DNA of 37,960 bases, from assembly GCA_943326765.2 (NCBI GenBank), contig CALPUN020000002.1, positions 1 to 37,960 of the forward strand, in the 5' to 3' direction. This document shows positions 15,583-23,382 of this stretch, in pieces. Below the pieces are notes generated by a model. It ran no database searches. It had not been told where the DNA came from and was given only the letters and a program-made list of their open reading frames with translations. This DNA comes from Bifidobacterium breve. GTDB taxonomy: Bacteria; Bacteroidota; Bacteroidia; Flavobacteriales; Flavobacteriaceae. The translations under genes were made by a program, and so were the position numbers. The first letter of the stretch is position 1, and the number at the start of each line of letters is the position of its first letter.

Positions 15583-15953
15583 TATGTTATGGTTTTATAC
15601 ATCATTACAAACGAAATATTAATCGCCCTGCTTTTAATTTCTTCTGCTTTAGAGCCTTCAAAAAGTTTATCCACAGTACTCGTAAATAAAGTAGTCCAAT
15701 ATTTAAACTGTTCTTTCGTCATAGGGCTTTTTTCATGCAACTCTTTATGTCTCATCATGGGGTTTCCATTATAATTGCCAGTGCAAAACAGTATATTTTC
15801 CCAAAAATCATACATTTTTGGCAGATGTTCTTCCCAATTTACTTGAGCTACATCCGTAAAATAATAGCTTATAACCGCATCGGTTTTAATATTGTTGTAA
15901 AAAGCATTAACCAACTTTTCAATATCTTTTTTATTTCTGATGTCTGTTTTCAT
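15582..15953 (-). CDS. Group III truncated hemoglobin
   Basis: A 123-residue protein with the truncated-globin core. NAFYNNI and YFTDVAQVNWEEHLPKMYDFWENILF, then GNYNGNPMMRHKELH, where His69 or His73 is the proximal heme ligand, followed by QFKYWTTLF. This HLPxMYDFWE...YxGNP layout is characteristic of group III trHbs, which bind O2 or NO in the cytoplasm and are often placed with NO metabolism. It begins two bases after the nosY stop and shares a base with the CopD-like start, so it is a true operon member. NO scavenging or redox protection during N2O/NO respiration is the likely role (inference). Confidence 0.88.
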   Translation of the reverse strand: MKTDIRNKKDIEKLVNAFYNNIKTDAVISYYFTDVAQVNWEEHLPKMYDFWENILFCTGNYNGNPMMRHKELHEKSPMTKEQFKYWTTLFTSTVDKLFEGSKAEEIKSRAINISFVMMYKTIT

Positions 15954-15955
15954 GG

Positions 15956-16723
15956 TTATAAATCTTTACTATTGAACTTTCTAAGCGAAATGAAAAAAGG
16001 AAGAATTACCCACAAACTAAGCAATAAGAAAGAAACTATCAATCCTACTGTAGTGCCGAAAAAGTCTTTGAAAATAGCACCCGTATAGCCCATCATCGCC
16101 GAAACATCAAGATGCAACAGTATTTGAATGCGGGCTAAGTCAATGGGACTCATTGCAGTGACACCAACCATAGCATTTTCTATGGGATAATCGGAAAACT
16201 GAAATAATAAAAACAATACCATTCCATCAAACAATAAGGCAAAATACAACCAAGTCATTATTGCAATTCCGATTCCTTTTGCTTTATCCCGAGTCATGAT
16301 AGAACTAAGGAAAGCTAAAGCTACAAACACCACCGAAATTAAACATCCCACAACAAGCATCATCAGTCCTACTCCATCCGGAGAATTAATCAACAAAGGA
16401 ATTCCAGCACCCACAAAAAAGGATACTACCATCGCCAACGAAAGCCCGAAAAACAAACTCAACCATATCTTTCTTCTCTTAATAGGCTGACTCAACAATA
16501 GTTCAATAAACTCCGAACTATTATATAAGTAAATCGTTGAAAACAATATTGAAACCAAAGGAACGGTAAACAAAATCACATTCAATATGGTCAGTATTCC
16601 TTTGGCAGAATTGTCTTCTAGTGCAAAAGAACTCCAGGCCAAAACAGCCAAAATAAGCGTATAGGCCAATACAATTTTGTTCTTGAGTATGTCGAGCAAA
16701 ATAATTTTAACGATTCGGTTCAT
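15956..16723 (-). CDS. nosY: Nos ABC transporter permease
   Basis: A 255-residue integral membrane protein with about six hydrophobic segments in the ABC-2 permease pattern (SEFIELLLSQPIKRRKIWLSLF between helices 2 and 3). It overlaps nosF by 17 bases. In known systems NosF and NosY form the membrane transporter complex that works with NosD in assembling the CuZ copper-sulfur cluster of NosZ. Order and spacing here are as in other nos clusters. Confidence 0.9.
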   Translation of the reverse strand: MNRIVKIILLDILKNKIVLAYTLILAVLAWSSFALEDNSAKGILTILNVILFTVPLVSILFSTIYLYNSSEFIELLLSQPIKRRKIWLSLFFGLSLAMVVSFFVGAGIPLLINSPDGVGLMMLVVGCLISVVFVALAFLSSIMTRDKAKGIGIAIMTWLYFALLFDGMVLFLLFQFSDYPIENAMVGVTAMSPIDLARIQILLHLDVSAMMGYTGAIFKDFFGTTVGLIVSFLLLSLWVILPFFISLRKFNSKDL

Positions 16724-17429
16724 CTTTGTTTTTCTTTAATATTTGAGCAATAGCTTTGGATATTTTATCTTCTCCGGTTTCAGATTTTAGAAGTGCTACT
16801 TTTTTATGAAAAAAGACCTTTCCGTCCTGCATAAAAATAATTTCGGTAATCAAATCATCCAATTCGCTCAACAAGTGAGATGTGATAAAAATAAGCTTGC
16901 CTTTTTCTTTTTCATTTATGATTTTCTCTTTTAGAATTTCGGAAGCCAACGGATCTAAACCAGCTGTAGGTTCGTCTAATATTAAAACATCCGGATTAAA
17001 CAAAAAAGCCAGAACAGCACTGACCTTTTGGGTGGTTCCCCCTGATAAGGTTCTCATTTTTTTGTCGAACATTTTTTCGAGTTCAAAAGCTTTCAGCAAA
17101 TCTTCATCTAATTCATTGGTTGTATTTCTGATTTTTTTGATCATATCGATAATTTGACCAATAGTCATATTATCCGGATAGCGCCCAATCTGGGGCATAT
17201 AGCCTATTTTTTCGCGGTACAAATATTCTTTAAAAATTGTTTTTCCATCAAACGAGATTGAGCCTTTATCGGGCAAAACCATCCCTAAAATTGATTTTAT
17301 CAGGGTAGTTTTCCCGCAACCATTTGGTCCAATTAGAGCTATACATTCTCCTTTTTTACAAGAAAGATTGATATTAGAGAGTACTTCAAGTTTACCAAAC
17401 TTTTTATTAATATTTATTATTTCAATCAT
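16707..17429 (-). CDS. nosF: Nos ABC transporter ATPase
   Basis: A 240-residue ABC ATPase with Walker A GPNGCGKTT (about residues 34-42), Q-loop region YMPQIG, signature LSGGTTQKV, Walker B VLILDEPTAGLDP and the switch His in ITSHLLSELD. It starts four bases before the end of nosD (ATGA overlap) and runs into nosY. It powers the NosDFY complex needed for maturation of the NosZ catalytic copper site. Confidence 0.93.
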   Translation of the reverse strand: MIEIININKKFGKLEVLSNINLSCKKGECIALIGPNGCGKTTLIKSILGMVLPDKGSISFDGKTIFKEYLYREKIGYMPQIGRYPDNMTIGQIIDMIKKIRNTTNELDEDLLKAFELEKMFDKKMRTLSGGTTQKVSAVLAFLFNPDVLILDEPTAGLDPLASEILKEKIINEKEKGKLIFITSHLLSELDDLITEIIFMQDGKVFFHKKVALLKSETGEDKISKAIAQILKKNKDEPNR

Positions 17430-18661
17430 AGCGGTAGCGACTTCATTAAGGGCGTTTTATCTATAAAATTATCAGGCGTGATACTGGGCAATACTTTTTC
17501 AGATTTGTCCAAAAGGGTAATCATAAAACTGCGATAAAGCAACATGGTGGAAGCATTTTTTTCAGTCAAAACAGCAAATAAACTCAACGGATGATAAGGA
17601 ACATCCCCAACTCCGTTTTTATCCAAATCATACCCTTCGTATTTATCCCAATAATTGCTGTTAAAAGTGTTCAAAACCAAACTGCCATTGGTACTAATAT
17701 CAAAAGTGTTTTTGAGATAATTATTGCTTACGATTTCATTATCCATACAACTGGCTTGTACTTTCAAGCCCCAACCATTAGAGATAAAATTATTTTTTTC
17801 AATTTTAATACGAGTCGTTCCTTCCATATAAATGGCCGAAGTGTTTTTGAGAAACTTATTGTTAAAAATATAGCCGTCCGAGATTTCTTTCAGCAATAAA
17901 CCATAAGCGGAATCGCCCCAATTTTCTTCAAATGTATTGTTAAACATTTTGACACTTTTAGAGAACATCACGGCGACACCTGCACCATTGTTTTTAAACA
18001 AATTAGTAATATAAGAATCATCATTGGAAAACATAAAATGCAAACCGTAACGAATGTTTTTAGTGGAAATATTTCTCCAAATCACCGAATTCGTAACAAA
18101 CTCAAAATAAATACCGTCCCGATGTCCCGAAACCGTATTGGCAATAATTTGCAGGTTATCACTTTTCCAGCAATGAATTCCGTTGCCTATAAGCTGTTCC
18201 TGCGTGCCGTATGATACGATGGTGTTTCCTTTAACGATACAGTTATTACAATTTTGAAGATAAATGCCAAAGAAATTATTATCAAGACAATTGTTGTAGA
18301 TTCTCACAAAAGTTCGATTGTATACTTTAATGCCGCAAGGATCATCTAATGCCGCAAAGCCCGAGTTAATAATTTTAAAACCTTTAACTACAACACTATC
18401 CGCCTTTACAGATAACACTTCTCCCTGTTTTTGAGCGTCTAAAACGGGGAATTCTTTCCCTAAAAAAACTATCTTTTTATTGATTACAATGTTTCCTTCT
18501 CTATACAATCCTGAGTGAACAATAATCGTATCGCCATTTTTAGATTGTGCAATAGCTTGATGAATACTCTTCACGGGATAGTGCTTTCCAACAGGAATAG
18601 TATTAGCAATCAAGACTTGAAAAGTAAAAAAGAAATAGCTTATATAGCAGAGTTGTTTCAT
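17426..18661 (-). CDS. nosD: Periplasmic copper-site maturation protein NosD
   Basis: A 411-residue exported protein: a signal peptide of about 19 residues, then a right-handed parallel beta-helix built of repeated N-x-I/F turns (for example GIYLQNCNNCIVKGNTI and GLHFMFSNDDSYITN), as in NosD/carbohydrate-binding families. NosD receives copper (from NosL) and cooperates with NosFY in building CuZ. It starts one base after the nosL stop and overlaps nosF by four bases. The length is normal for the family. Confidence 0.93.
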   Translation of the reverse strand: MKQLCYISYFFFTFQVLIANTIPVGKHYPVKSIHQAIAQSKNGDTIIVHSGLYREGNIVINKKIVFLGKEFPVLDAQKQGEVLSVKADSVVVKGFKIINSGFAALDDPCGIKVYNRTFVRIYNNCLDNNFFGIYLQNCNNCIVKGNTIVSYGTQEQLIGNGIHCWKSDNLQIIANTVSGHRDGIYFEFVTNSVIWRNISTKNIRYGLHFMFSNDDSYITNLFKNNGAGVAVMFSKSVKMFNNTFEENWGDSAYGLLLKEISDGYIFNNKFLKNTSAIYMEGTTRIKIEKNNFISNGWGLKVQASCMDNEIVSNNYLKNTFDISTNGSLVLNTFNSNYWDKYEGYDLDKNGVGDVPYHPLSLFAVLTEKNASTMLLYRSFMITLLDKSEKVLPSITPDNFIDKTPLMKSLPL

Positions 18662-19090
18662 TTAGTAACTACTATAAAGTTCTTTCCATGATAATAGGGC
18701 TGCATTGAATTTTGGTTGATAGCGTTCCGCTTCTTTTTTTGAAGCAAAAGCAATCGCATTCCCATTCATCGGACTATTGATAGTGCCTCCTTTCAAAAAA
18801 TAGCATTTTTCAACGGAAATGAGTGTATTATCCATCAAATAGTCACAAACAAAAAAGGCTTTATAGGGAACCACTGTATTGGATTTCGCAAAATGAATTA
18901 GGCAGGCAACATCATCAAATTTATAATACCGCCCTTTTTCTGTAATGAGTTCGGCTCCAAATTGTCCGTTGGCGATGGTCATTTTACAAAAATCACAAGC
19001 ATCGGAATTGAACTGTAAAGGTTTAGGTTCTCCTGACATACAGGAAATAAGAACTAAAGAGGCAAATAATAAAAAGACAGCTTTTTTCAT
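18662..19090 (-). CDS. nosL: Copper chaperone lipoprotein NosL
   Basis: A 142-residue lipoprotein with lipobox LISC (Cys17) and the NosL metal motif DACDFCKM (Cys32, Cys35, Met37), followed by FGAELITEKGRYYKFDDVACLIHF. NosL delivers Cu(I) to the NosD/NosZ assembly line at the outer face. It lies seven bases after nosB and directly before nosD. Confidence 0.92.
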   Translation of the reverse strand: MKKAVFLLFASLVLISCMSGEPKPLQFNSDACDFCKMTIANGQFGAELITEKGRYYKFDDVACLIHFAKSNTVVPYKAFFVCDYLMDNTLISVEKCYFLKGGTINSPMNGNAIAFASKKEAERYQPKFNAALLSWKELYSSY

Positions 19091-19097
19091 TTGAATA

Positions 19098-19682
19098 TTA
19101 TTTTTTTTGTACTAAATGGTATTCTTTTACCACTATAAATAAAAGTAAAACTGCAGCTCCAGTCAACAACCAACCTCCGGTATCTGGAATAGAATAAGCT
19201 CCAAAATTCAGTAGCTGTTTGTATCCTAATAATGGTGGTTGATAAGCCATACCAGGCACTTTAATCGCTGCATTAGGATCTAAGTTATGTCCGTATTCAT
19301 AATTCCAACGGTAAAAATCAACGGCAGCGGAGAGTATAAAAACTACATAAGTAATTAAAAATAGCTTTACTCCTTTTCGTTTACCTATAAAAACCAAAAG
19401 CAGAGAAACTAAAGCAAATAGTCCAAAAACAACGGGAAGTATTTTAAATTCCGGGAAGTTTTCATCATGTAGGGTTGCCATACCAATATAATGGTTCAAA
19501 CCATTGATAATGGCTACATCACCCCCTATTTTATTAGCAAACAATTGCAATACCAGCCCTTCAGGATATTGAGGTGCTTGCAATTCTATTCGCCACATCG
19601 GCACAAACTGTGCACCTGCAAAGAGTGCAGAGACGATCAAAAGTAAGACTTTCGAAAGCAAGGAAATTTTTTGAGTTTTCAT
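19098..19682 (-). CDS. nosB: NosB-like membrane protein of clade II nos clusters
   Basis: A 194-residue protein with about four membrane segments (near residues 8-25, 82-99, 105-123 and 168-187) and a long outer loop after segment 1 (MWRIELQAPQYPEGL...ANKIGGDVAIINGLNHYIGM). It lies directly behind nosZ, the place taken by the conserved integral membrane protein NosB in clade II (atypical) nos clusters. Its biochemical role is not settled; electron transfer to or stabilisation of NosZ has been discussed. An intercistronic hairpin separates it from nosZ, so it may be made at a lower level. Confidence 0.8.
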   Translation of the reverse strand: MKTQKISLLSKVLLLIVSALFAGAQFVPMWRIELQAPQYPEGLVLQLFANKIGGDVAIINGLNHYIGMATLHDENFPEFKILPVVFGLFALVSLLLVFIGKRKGVKLFLITYVVFILSAAVDFYRWNYEYGHNLDPNAAIKVPGMAYQPPLLGYKQLLNFGAYSIPDTGGWLLTGAAVLLLFIVVKEYHLVQKK

Positions 19683-19694
19683 AATTGAAAAATA

Positions 19695-19722
19695 AAAGGA
19701 GCAACTTTTAAATTGCTCCTTT
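19695..19722 (-). terminator. Intercistronic hairpin between nosZ and nosB
   Basis: AAAGGAGCAA and TTGCTCCTTT form a perfect 10-bp stem with an 8-base loop, followed on the minus strand by TATTTTTC. It sits in the 53-base gap after the nosZ stop. It probably ends part of the transcripts or protects the 3' end of a nosC-nosZ message, giving more NosZ than maturation proteins. Confidence 0.75.
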
Positions 19723-19735
19723 GATGAATGGGTGT

Positions 19736-21718
19736 CTATTTTTTGTCAGGAGCTGGTAAATTGGTTCCTAAACTATAGGTTAAAGGTACGGAGCTACCCT
19801 TTGGAGACACTCGGACATATCCTTGCATTTCTTGGTGCAACGCACTACAAAAATCGGTGCAATAGAATGGAACAATTCCAACTCTATCGGGAGTCCATTT
19901 TAGAGTGGTAGTTTCACCTGGCATAATTAACAATTCGGAAGTATTGGCACCTTTAATTCCAAATCCATGAGGTACATCCCAATCTTGTTCTAGGTTGGTT
20001 ATGTGAAAATATACTTCGTCACCCAATTTAATTCCTTCAATATTATCTGGAGAAAAGTGAGAACGAATGCAGGTCATAGAGACATCTACACGGTTTCCGT
20101 TACGAACTACTTTGGTTTCTTTTTCGCCTTTAGAAACAAAGGGATGGTGGTTGTCTTCTAATTTATAGAATTTCAATTGACCGTTGTTTCGAATTAAATC
20201 AGCAGGAGCAGCTTGTGCATAATGCGGTTCTCCAATGGTAGGAAAATCTAATATTAATTGCATTTTATCACCACTAATATCATAAATTTGAGCCGATTGC
20301 GCTAACTCAGGACCTGTTGGTAAATAACGATCTTTGGTGATTTTATTATATGCGATTAAGTATTTTCCAAAAGGTTTTTTAGAATCTCCTCCAGGAATAC
20401 ATAAGTGACCTACAGAATAATACGTTGGAACTCTATCCAATACTTTCAAAGATTTGATATCCCATTTTACTACTTCAGAAGAAACGAACATGGTGGTATA
20501 AGCATTTCCTTTTCCGTCAAACTCCGTGTGCAAAGGTCCTAAACCTGGTTTTTGAACTTCTCCATGAAGAGCAGCTTCGTATTTAATTACCGGAATACCA
20601 TCATATTCTCCTTCAAATTGTTTGGTTTTAATAGCATTCATTAATTTGTCAAAACTAAATACCGGAATTAAAGCAGCCAATTTCCCTGAACCTACAATGT
20701 ATTCTCCTGTTGGATCTACATCACAGCCGTGGGGTGATTTTGGACAAGGAATCATATAACAAATATCTTTTAATTCTTTAGAATCTAGAATAAGTACTTT
20801 TGTTTTAATTTCAGAAGTTGCAGAATGTGTTTTTTCATCATATACATTATGAGCATATCTTGTTGAAGTTAATTTTCCTTTTCCAGCTTTGATATATTCT
20901 TCTGCTTTTTTCCAATTGACCGCCATAATAAAATCTTTGTCTTTTTGAGAAGCATTAACTTCTAACAAGGTATTGGCTTGTTCGGTGTTATAGCAAGAGA
21001 AGAAAAACCACCCGTGTGATTTTCCTTTACCGGCATGAGATAAATCAAAATTTACTCCCGGGCATTGTATTTGGAAAGCAATATCCATTTGGCCTTCTTT
21101 CTCTACTTTCACAAAGCTTAAATGTCCTTTAAAATTTTGTTTATAAGTGTTGATTGGCACGTCTCCATTGGCGTTATCTGGTGGAACGCTAAAACGAGTT
21201 CCGGCTACTACATACTCCGTATTTTCGGTAATGAAAGGAGACGAGTGATTACCGGCACTATTAGGTAACTCAATAATTTCTTTTGTAGTAAATGTTTTCA
21301 AATCCAAACGAGCAATCCGTGGCGTATTATTGGCATTAGCAAAAAGCCAACGACCATCAACTTCACCATTTGTTTGAGAAAGTTCGGTATGGTGTTGGTC
21401 ATCCCAAGGCACAAAACCATGTGATGTATTTAACATCGGTTTGGTTTCTTCACTAAAACCATAACCGCTTTCTGGATCAGCAGAAAATACTGGAATTACT
21501 CTTAATAATCTTCCGCTTGGAAGACCATAAACGCTAACTTGACCACTAAAACCTCCTGATACGAAGTTATAGAATTCGTCATATTTTCCTGGCGCAACAT
21601 AGGCTTTCTGAGCAGCATCGCCACTCACAGCATCACTAGAATTTTTTGGTTTACAGGAGGTGAATAACGCACTTCCTAGTACAATAGCAAAAATTGCTTT
21701 TAAAAATTTATTTTTCAT
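19736..21718 (-). CDS. nosZ: Nitrous oxide reductase, clade II, lipoprotein-type signal
   Basis: A 660-residue enzyme reducing N2O to N2 in the periplasm. The N-terminus has a Sec-type signal with lipobox LFTSC (Cys22) and no twin arginine, as in clade II NosZ, so it is probably a membrane-anchored lipoprotein. The beta-propeller carries CuZ ligands, including DDQHHTELS (His109-His110) and further His in TSRYAHNVYD, CPKSPHGCDVDPTGEY, HTEFDGKG and GEPHYAQ. The C-terminal cupredoxin holds CuA: DVPHGFG, then CTDFCSALHQEM (Cys620, Cys624, His628, Met631). All key ligands appear present. It follows a lipoprotein cytochrome c, its likely electron donor, and is followed by nosB and the maturation genes. 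Confidence 0.96.
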   Translation of the reverse strand: MKNKFLKAIFAIVLGSALFTSCKPKNSSDAVSGDAAQKAYVAPGKYDEFYNFVSGGFSGQVSVYGLPSGRLLRVIPVFSADPESGYGFSEETKPMLNTSHGFVPWDDQHHTELSQTNGEVDGRWLFANANNTPRIARLDLKTFTTKEIIELPNSAGNHSSPFITENTEYVVAGTRFSVPPDNANGDVPINTYKQNFKGHLSFVKVEKEGQMDIAFQIQCPGVNFDLSHAGKGKSHGWFFFSCYNTEQANTLLEVNASQKDKDFIMAVNWKKAEEYIKAGKGKLTSTRYAHNVYDEKTHSATSEIKTKVLILDSKELKDICYMIPCPKSPHGCDVDPTGEYIVGSGKLAALIPVFSFDKLMNAIKTKQFEGEYDGIPVIKYEAALHGEVQKPGLGPLHTEFDGKGNAYTTMFVSSEVVKWDIKSLKVLDRVPTYYSVGHLCIPGGDSKKPFGKYLIAYNKITKDRYLPTGPELAQSAQIYDISGDKMQLILDFPTIGEPHYAQAAPADLIRNNGQLKFYKLEDNHHPFVSKGEKETKVVRNGNRVDVSMTCIRSHFSPDNIEGIKLGDEVYFHITNLEQDWDVPHGFGIKGANTSELLIMPGETTTLKWTPDRVGIVPFYCTDFCSALHQEMQGYVRVSPKGSSVPLTYSLGTNLPAPDKK

Positions 21719-21720
21719 GA

Positions 21721-21760
21721 TTTATTTTCTTTTGAATTTATTTTCTTTTGAATTTATTTT
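21721..21760. repeat. 16-bp tandem repeat at the nosC-nosZ junction
   Basis: TTTATTTTCTTTTGAA occurs twice in tandem followed by a third partial copy (TTTATTTT). It covers the stop codon of the cytochrome gene and the whole translation-start region of nosZ. On the minus strand it is A-rich (AAAAGAAAATAAA), the sort of sequence that helps initiation in Bacteroidota. Confidence 0.85.
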
Positions 21761-22230
21761 ACGCCGTCATTTTTACGCATATATTCTAATACACTTCTAG
21801 CTTCGGTATCATTTAATCCTTGGTTTGGCATACGAACCAAGCAAATTTCAAGAGCAGCTTGCATTTTTGGATCTTTTGTAATCATTGGATCCGGATTGGT
21901 GATGAAGTTCATAATCCATTCTGGTTGGTGACGAGAAATTACGCCTTTCCATCCCGGTCCAACTAATTTCTCATCGGTAGGTTTATGACAGGATGTGCAT
22001 TTTACACCAGCTATTTTTTCTCCTTCAGTAGCCATGGCTTGATCTAAAGTTGCTCCTAAATCTACTTTGTCAAATTTTCCTTCACCCCTATTTGGGTCAT
22101 AGGAAGAAGGATCTGCTGCGGTAGTTGTTTCATTGCCACCTGGCTTTGAAAAATCGGTATCTGAATTTTCTTTTTTACCACAAGCAGTAAACATTGCCAG
22201 TGATAAGATTAGTAATAATAATTTGTTCAT
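21754..22230 (-). CDS. Lipoprotein monoheme cytochrome c of the nos operon
   Basis: A 158-residue lipoprotein with lipobox MFTAC (Cys17), a low-complexity Asp/Thr/Ser linker (about residues 20-60) and one cytochrome c domain. It has the heme motif CTSCH (Cys78, Cys81, His82), GPGWKGV after it, and a probable axial Met in VRMPNQGL. It is the first gene of the nos operon, right behind a Crp/Fnr-type palindrome and a full TAnnTTTG element. Clade II clusters often carry cytochromes (nosC1/nosC2) that bring electrons to the CuA site, and this gene is a good candidate for that role. The ATG at 22230 gives a proper signal peptide. Confidence 0.88.
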   Translation of the reverse strand: MNKLLLLILSLAMFTACGKKENSDTDFSKPGGNETTTAADPSSYDPNRGEGKFDKVDLGATLDQAMATEGEKIAGVKCTSCHKPTDEKLVGPGWKGVISRHQPEWIMNFITNPDPMITKDPKMQAALEICLVRMPNQGLNDTEARSVLEYMRKNDGVK

Positions 22231-22256
22231 GTTCTTAAAGGTTTAAAATTTAATGC

Positions 22257-22264
22257 CAAATTTA
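22257..22264 (-). promoter_or_regulatory. -7 element of the nos operon
   Basis: The minus strand reads TAAATTTG, a full TAnnTTTG match, 27 bases before the ATG at 22230 and 29.5 bases from the centre of the palindrome at 22287-22300. Confidence 0.65.
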
Positions 22265-22286
22265 ATGTAGGCATATCCCCTTTTTT

Positions 22287-22300
22287 ATGATTTAAATCAT
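22287..22300. promoter_or_regulatory. Crp/Fnr-type operator of the nos operon
   Basis: ATGATTTAAATCAT is a perfect palindrome, identical in all 14 bases to the site before ric-nrdD. With transcription starting about 7 bases after the -7 element, its centre is near -43, the classical activator position. Confidence 0.75.
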
Positions 22301-22585
22301 GTTATTATTATTTTTTAATGAAGATTTAGTTGTAATTTATTAATTATTAATAAAGTAAGGTAAATGAAGTACTATTTATCTAGGAATTACGTGTTGAGAA
22401 AAGGGTATAATAAAATGAAAAAAGACTATCCTTTCTAATAGTCTTTTCATTGTTTTTTCTTTTTGAAAGGCATGTTATAAACTTAAGTAAATATAAAATC
22501 AGAGTTGCCGATTTGAGGCAATGGAATTAGACTTGAGTAAAGGAATCCGTTGTAGGACACTTAAAAACTACCCTTCAATAGGGCT
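22301..22585. other. Non-coding stretch upstream of the nos promoter
   Basis: About 285 AT-rich bases between the nos promoter region and the terminator of the SIMPL gene. I see no credible reading frame. The only clear structure is the hairpin at 22414-22452, described separately, which terminates no annotated gene. A small RNA ending there is possible but unsupported. Confidence 0.5.
22414..22452. terminator. Orphan bidirectional-looking terminator hairpin
   Basis: AATGAAAAAAGACTAT pairs with ATAGTCTTTTCATT (two extra A in one arm) around CCTTTCTA. It is followed by TGTTTTTTC on the + strand and by TTTTTTCATTTTATT on the minus strand. No annotated gene ends directly before it; the SIMPL gene already has its own terminator 130 bases earlier. 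Confidence 0.65.
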
Positions 22586-22614
22586 AAAAAAAACCACTAC
22601 TGTTGCGGTAGCGG
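22586..22614 (-). terminator. Rho-independent terminator of the SIMPL gene
   Basis: On the minus strand, CCGCTAC pairs with GTAGTGG (one G-U pair) around a 7-base loop and is followed by eight T. It lies 28 bases after the stop codon. Confidence 0.8.
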
Positions 22615-22641
22615 TATATTCATTGGATGGCATTTTCTCTT

Positions 22642-23334
22642 TTATTCCAATACAAAACTGACAGTTACATTCACCACAATTTCAATTTCGCCTGCTGCTA
22701 AGGTTTCCTTTGGTGCTCCGCCATCATTGGCCATGGCCATCGTTTTCATTTCATACATTGGGCGCGTAGGGTAATAGACTTGGGAATTGTCTGAAATCGT
22801 CATGGCTTTCCCTACTTTTTGATTGGTCATCGAAACAAAATCTTCTGCTTTCGCTTTGGCATTTTTCATGGCTAGTTTTCTAGCATCCGATTGCAATTGC
22901 TCCATTTTTGAAGATTTGAATTCGACGTTGTCAATTCTGTTGATTCCTAAATCGACCAATCCATCCATCAACACCTCATAGATATTCAAGTTTTTTAACA
23001 AAATTGTGACACTTTGCGTGGCCATATAATTATTTTTCTTTTTCTCGTAATCGTAATTCGGGTACAAAGTAACGCGTTGGGTTTGATAGTCTTCTTTGGC
23101 AATAGTCATTTTTTTGATGAATTTCAAAACAGCATCCATTTTAGAATCGTTTTCATTTTTTACATCAGCGGCTTTTGACCCTTTAGTTTCTATGGCAAAC
23201 GATACCGCAGCTTGATCCGGAACTACTTTTATTTTTCCTTCTCCGGAAACATTGATTAGCGGAAGTTGCTTGATTTCTTGAGCTTGCAAAGTGGTAGCCA
23301 AAAGGATACCTACCAATAAAAGTGCTTTTTTCAT
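22642..23334 (-). CDS. SIMPL/DUF541 family exported protein
   Basis: A 230-residue protein with a signal peptide (first ~18 residues, ending TLQAQ) and a full SIMPL domain: INVSGEGKIKVVPDQAAVSFAIETKG at the start, YDYEKKKNNYMATQSVTILL in the middle, and ARKLAMKNAKAKAEDFVSMTNQKVGKAMTI near the end. These proteins form oligomeric periplasmic or outer-membrane-associated assemblies; the best-known relatives are linked to oxidative stress (YggE) and BP26 antigen. The specific role here is unknown. It has its own TAnnTTTG promoter and terminator, so it is a single-gene unit. Confidence 0.88.
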   Translation of the reverse strand: MKKALLLVGILLATTLQAQEIKQLPLINVSGEGKIKVVPDQAAVSFAIETKGSKAADVKNENDSKMDAVLKFIKKMTIAKEDYQTQRVTLYPNYDYEKKKNNYMATQSVTILLKNLNIYEVLMDGLVDLGINRIDNVEFKSSKMEQLQSDARKLAMKNAKAKAEDFVSMTNQKVGKAMTISDNSQVYYPTRPMYEMKTMAMANDGGAPKETLAAGEIEIVVNVTVSFVLE

Positions 23335-23367
23335 GTGGGTTGTTTTTTAAAGTTGATTCGCTTTTAC

Positions 23368-23375
23368 CAAATCTA
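23368..23375 (-). promoter_or_regulatory. -7 element for the SIMPL gene
   Basis: The minus strand reads TAGATTTG (TAnnTTTG), 34 bases before the ATG at 23334 and just after the rhomboid stop at 23383. Confidence 0.5.
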
Positions 23376-23382
23376 ATGCCAT

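Noticed and set aside
22465-22491. Nine-codon ORF MPFKKKKQ on the minus strand before the orphan hairpin
   Set aside because: Too short, composed of an A-rich run, and without a promoter; no reason to call a gene.
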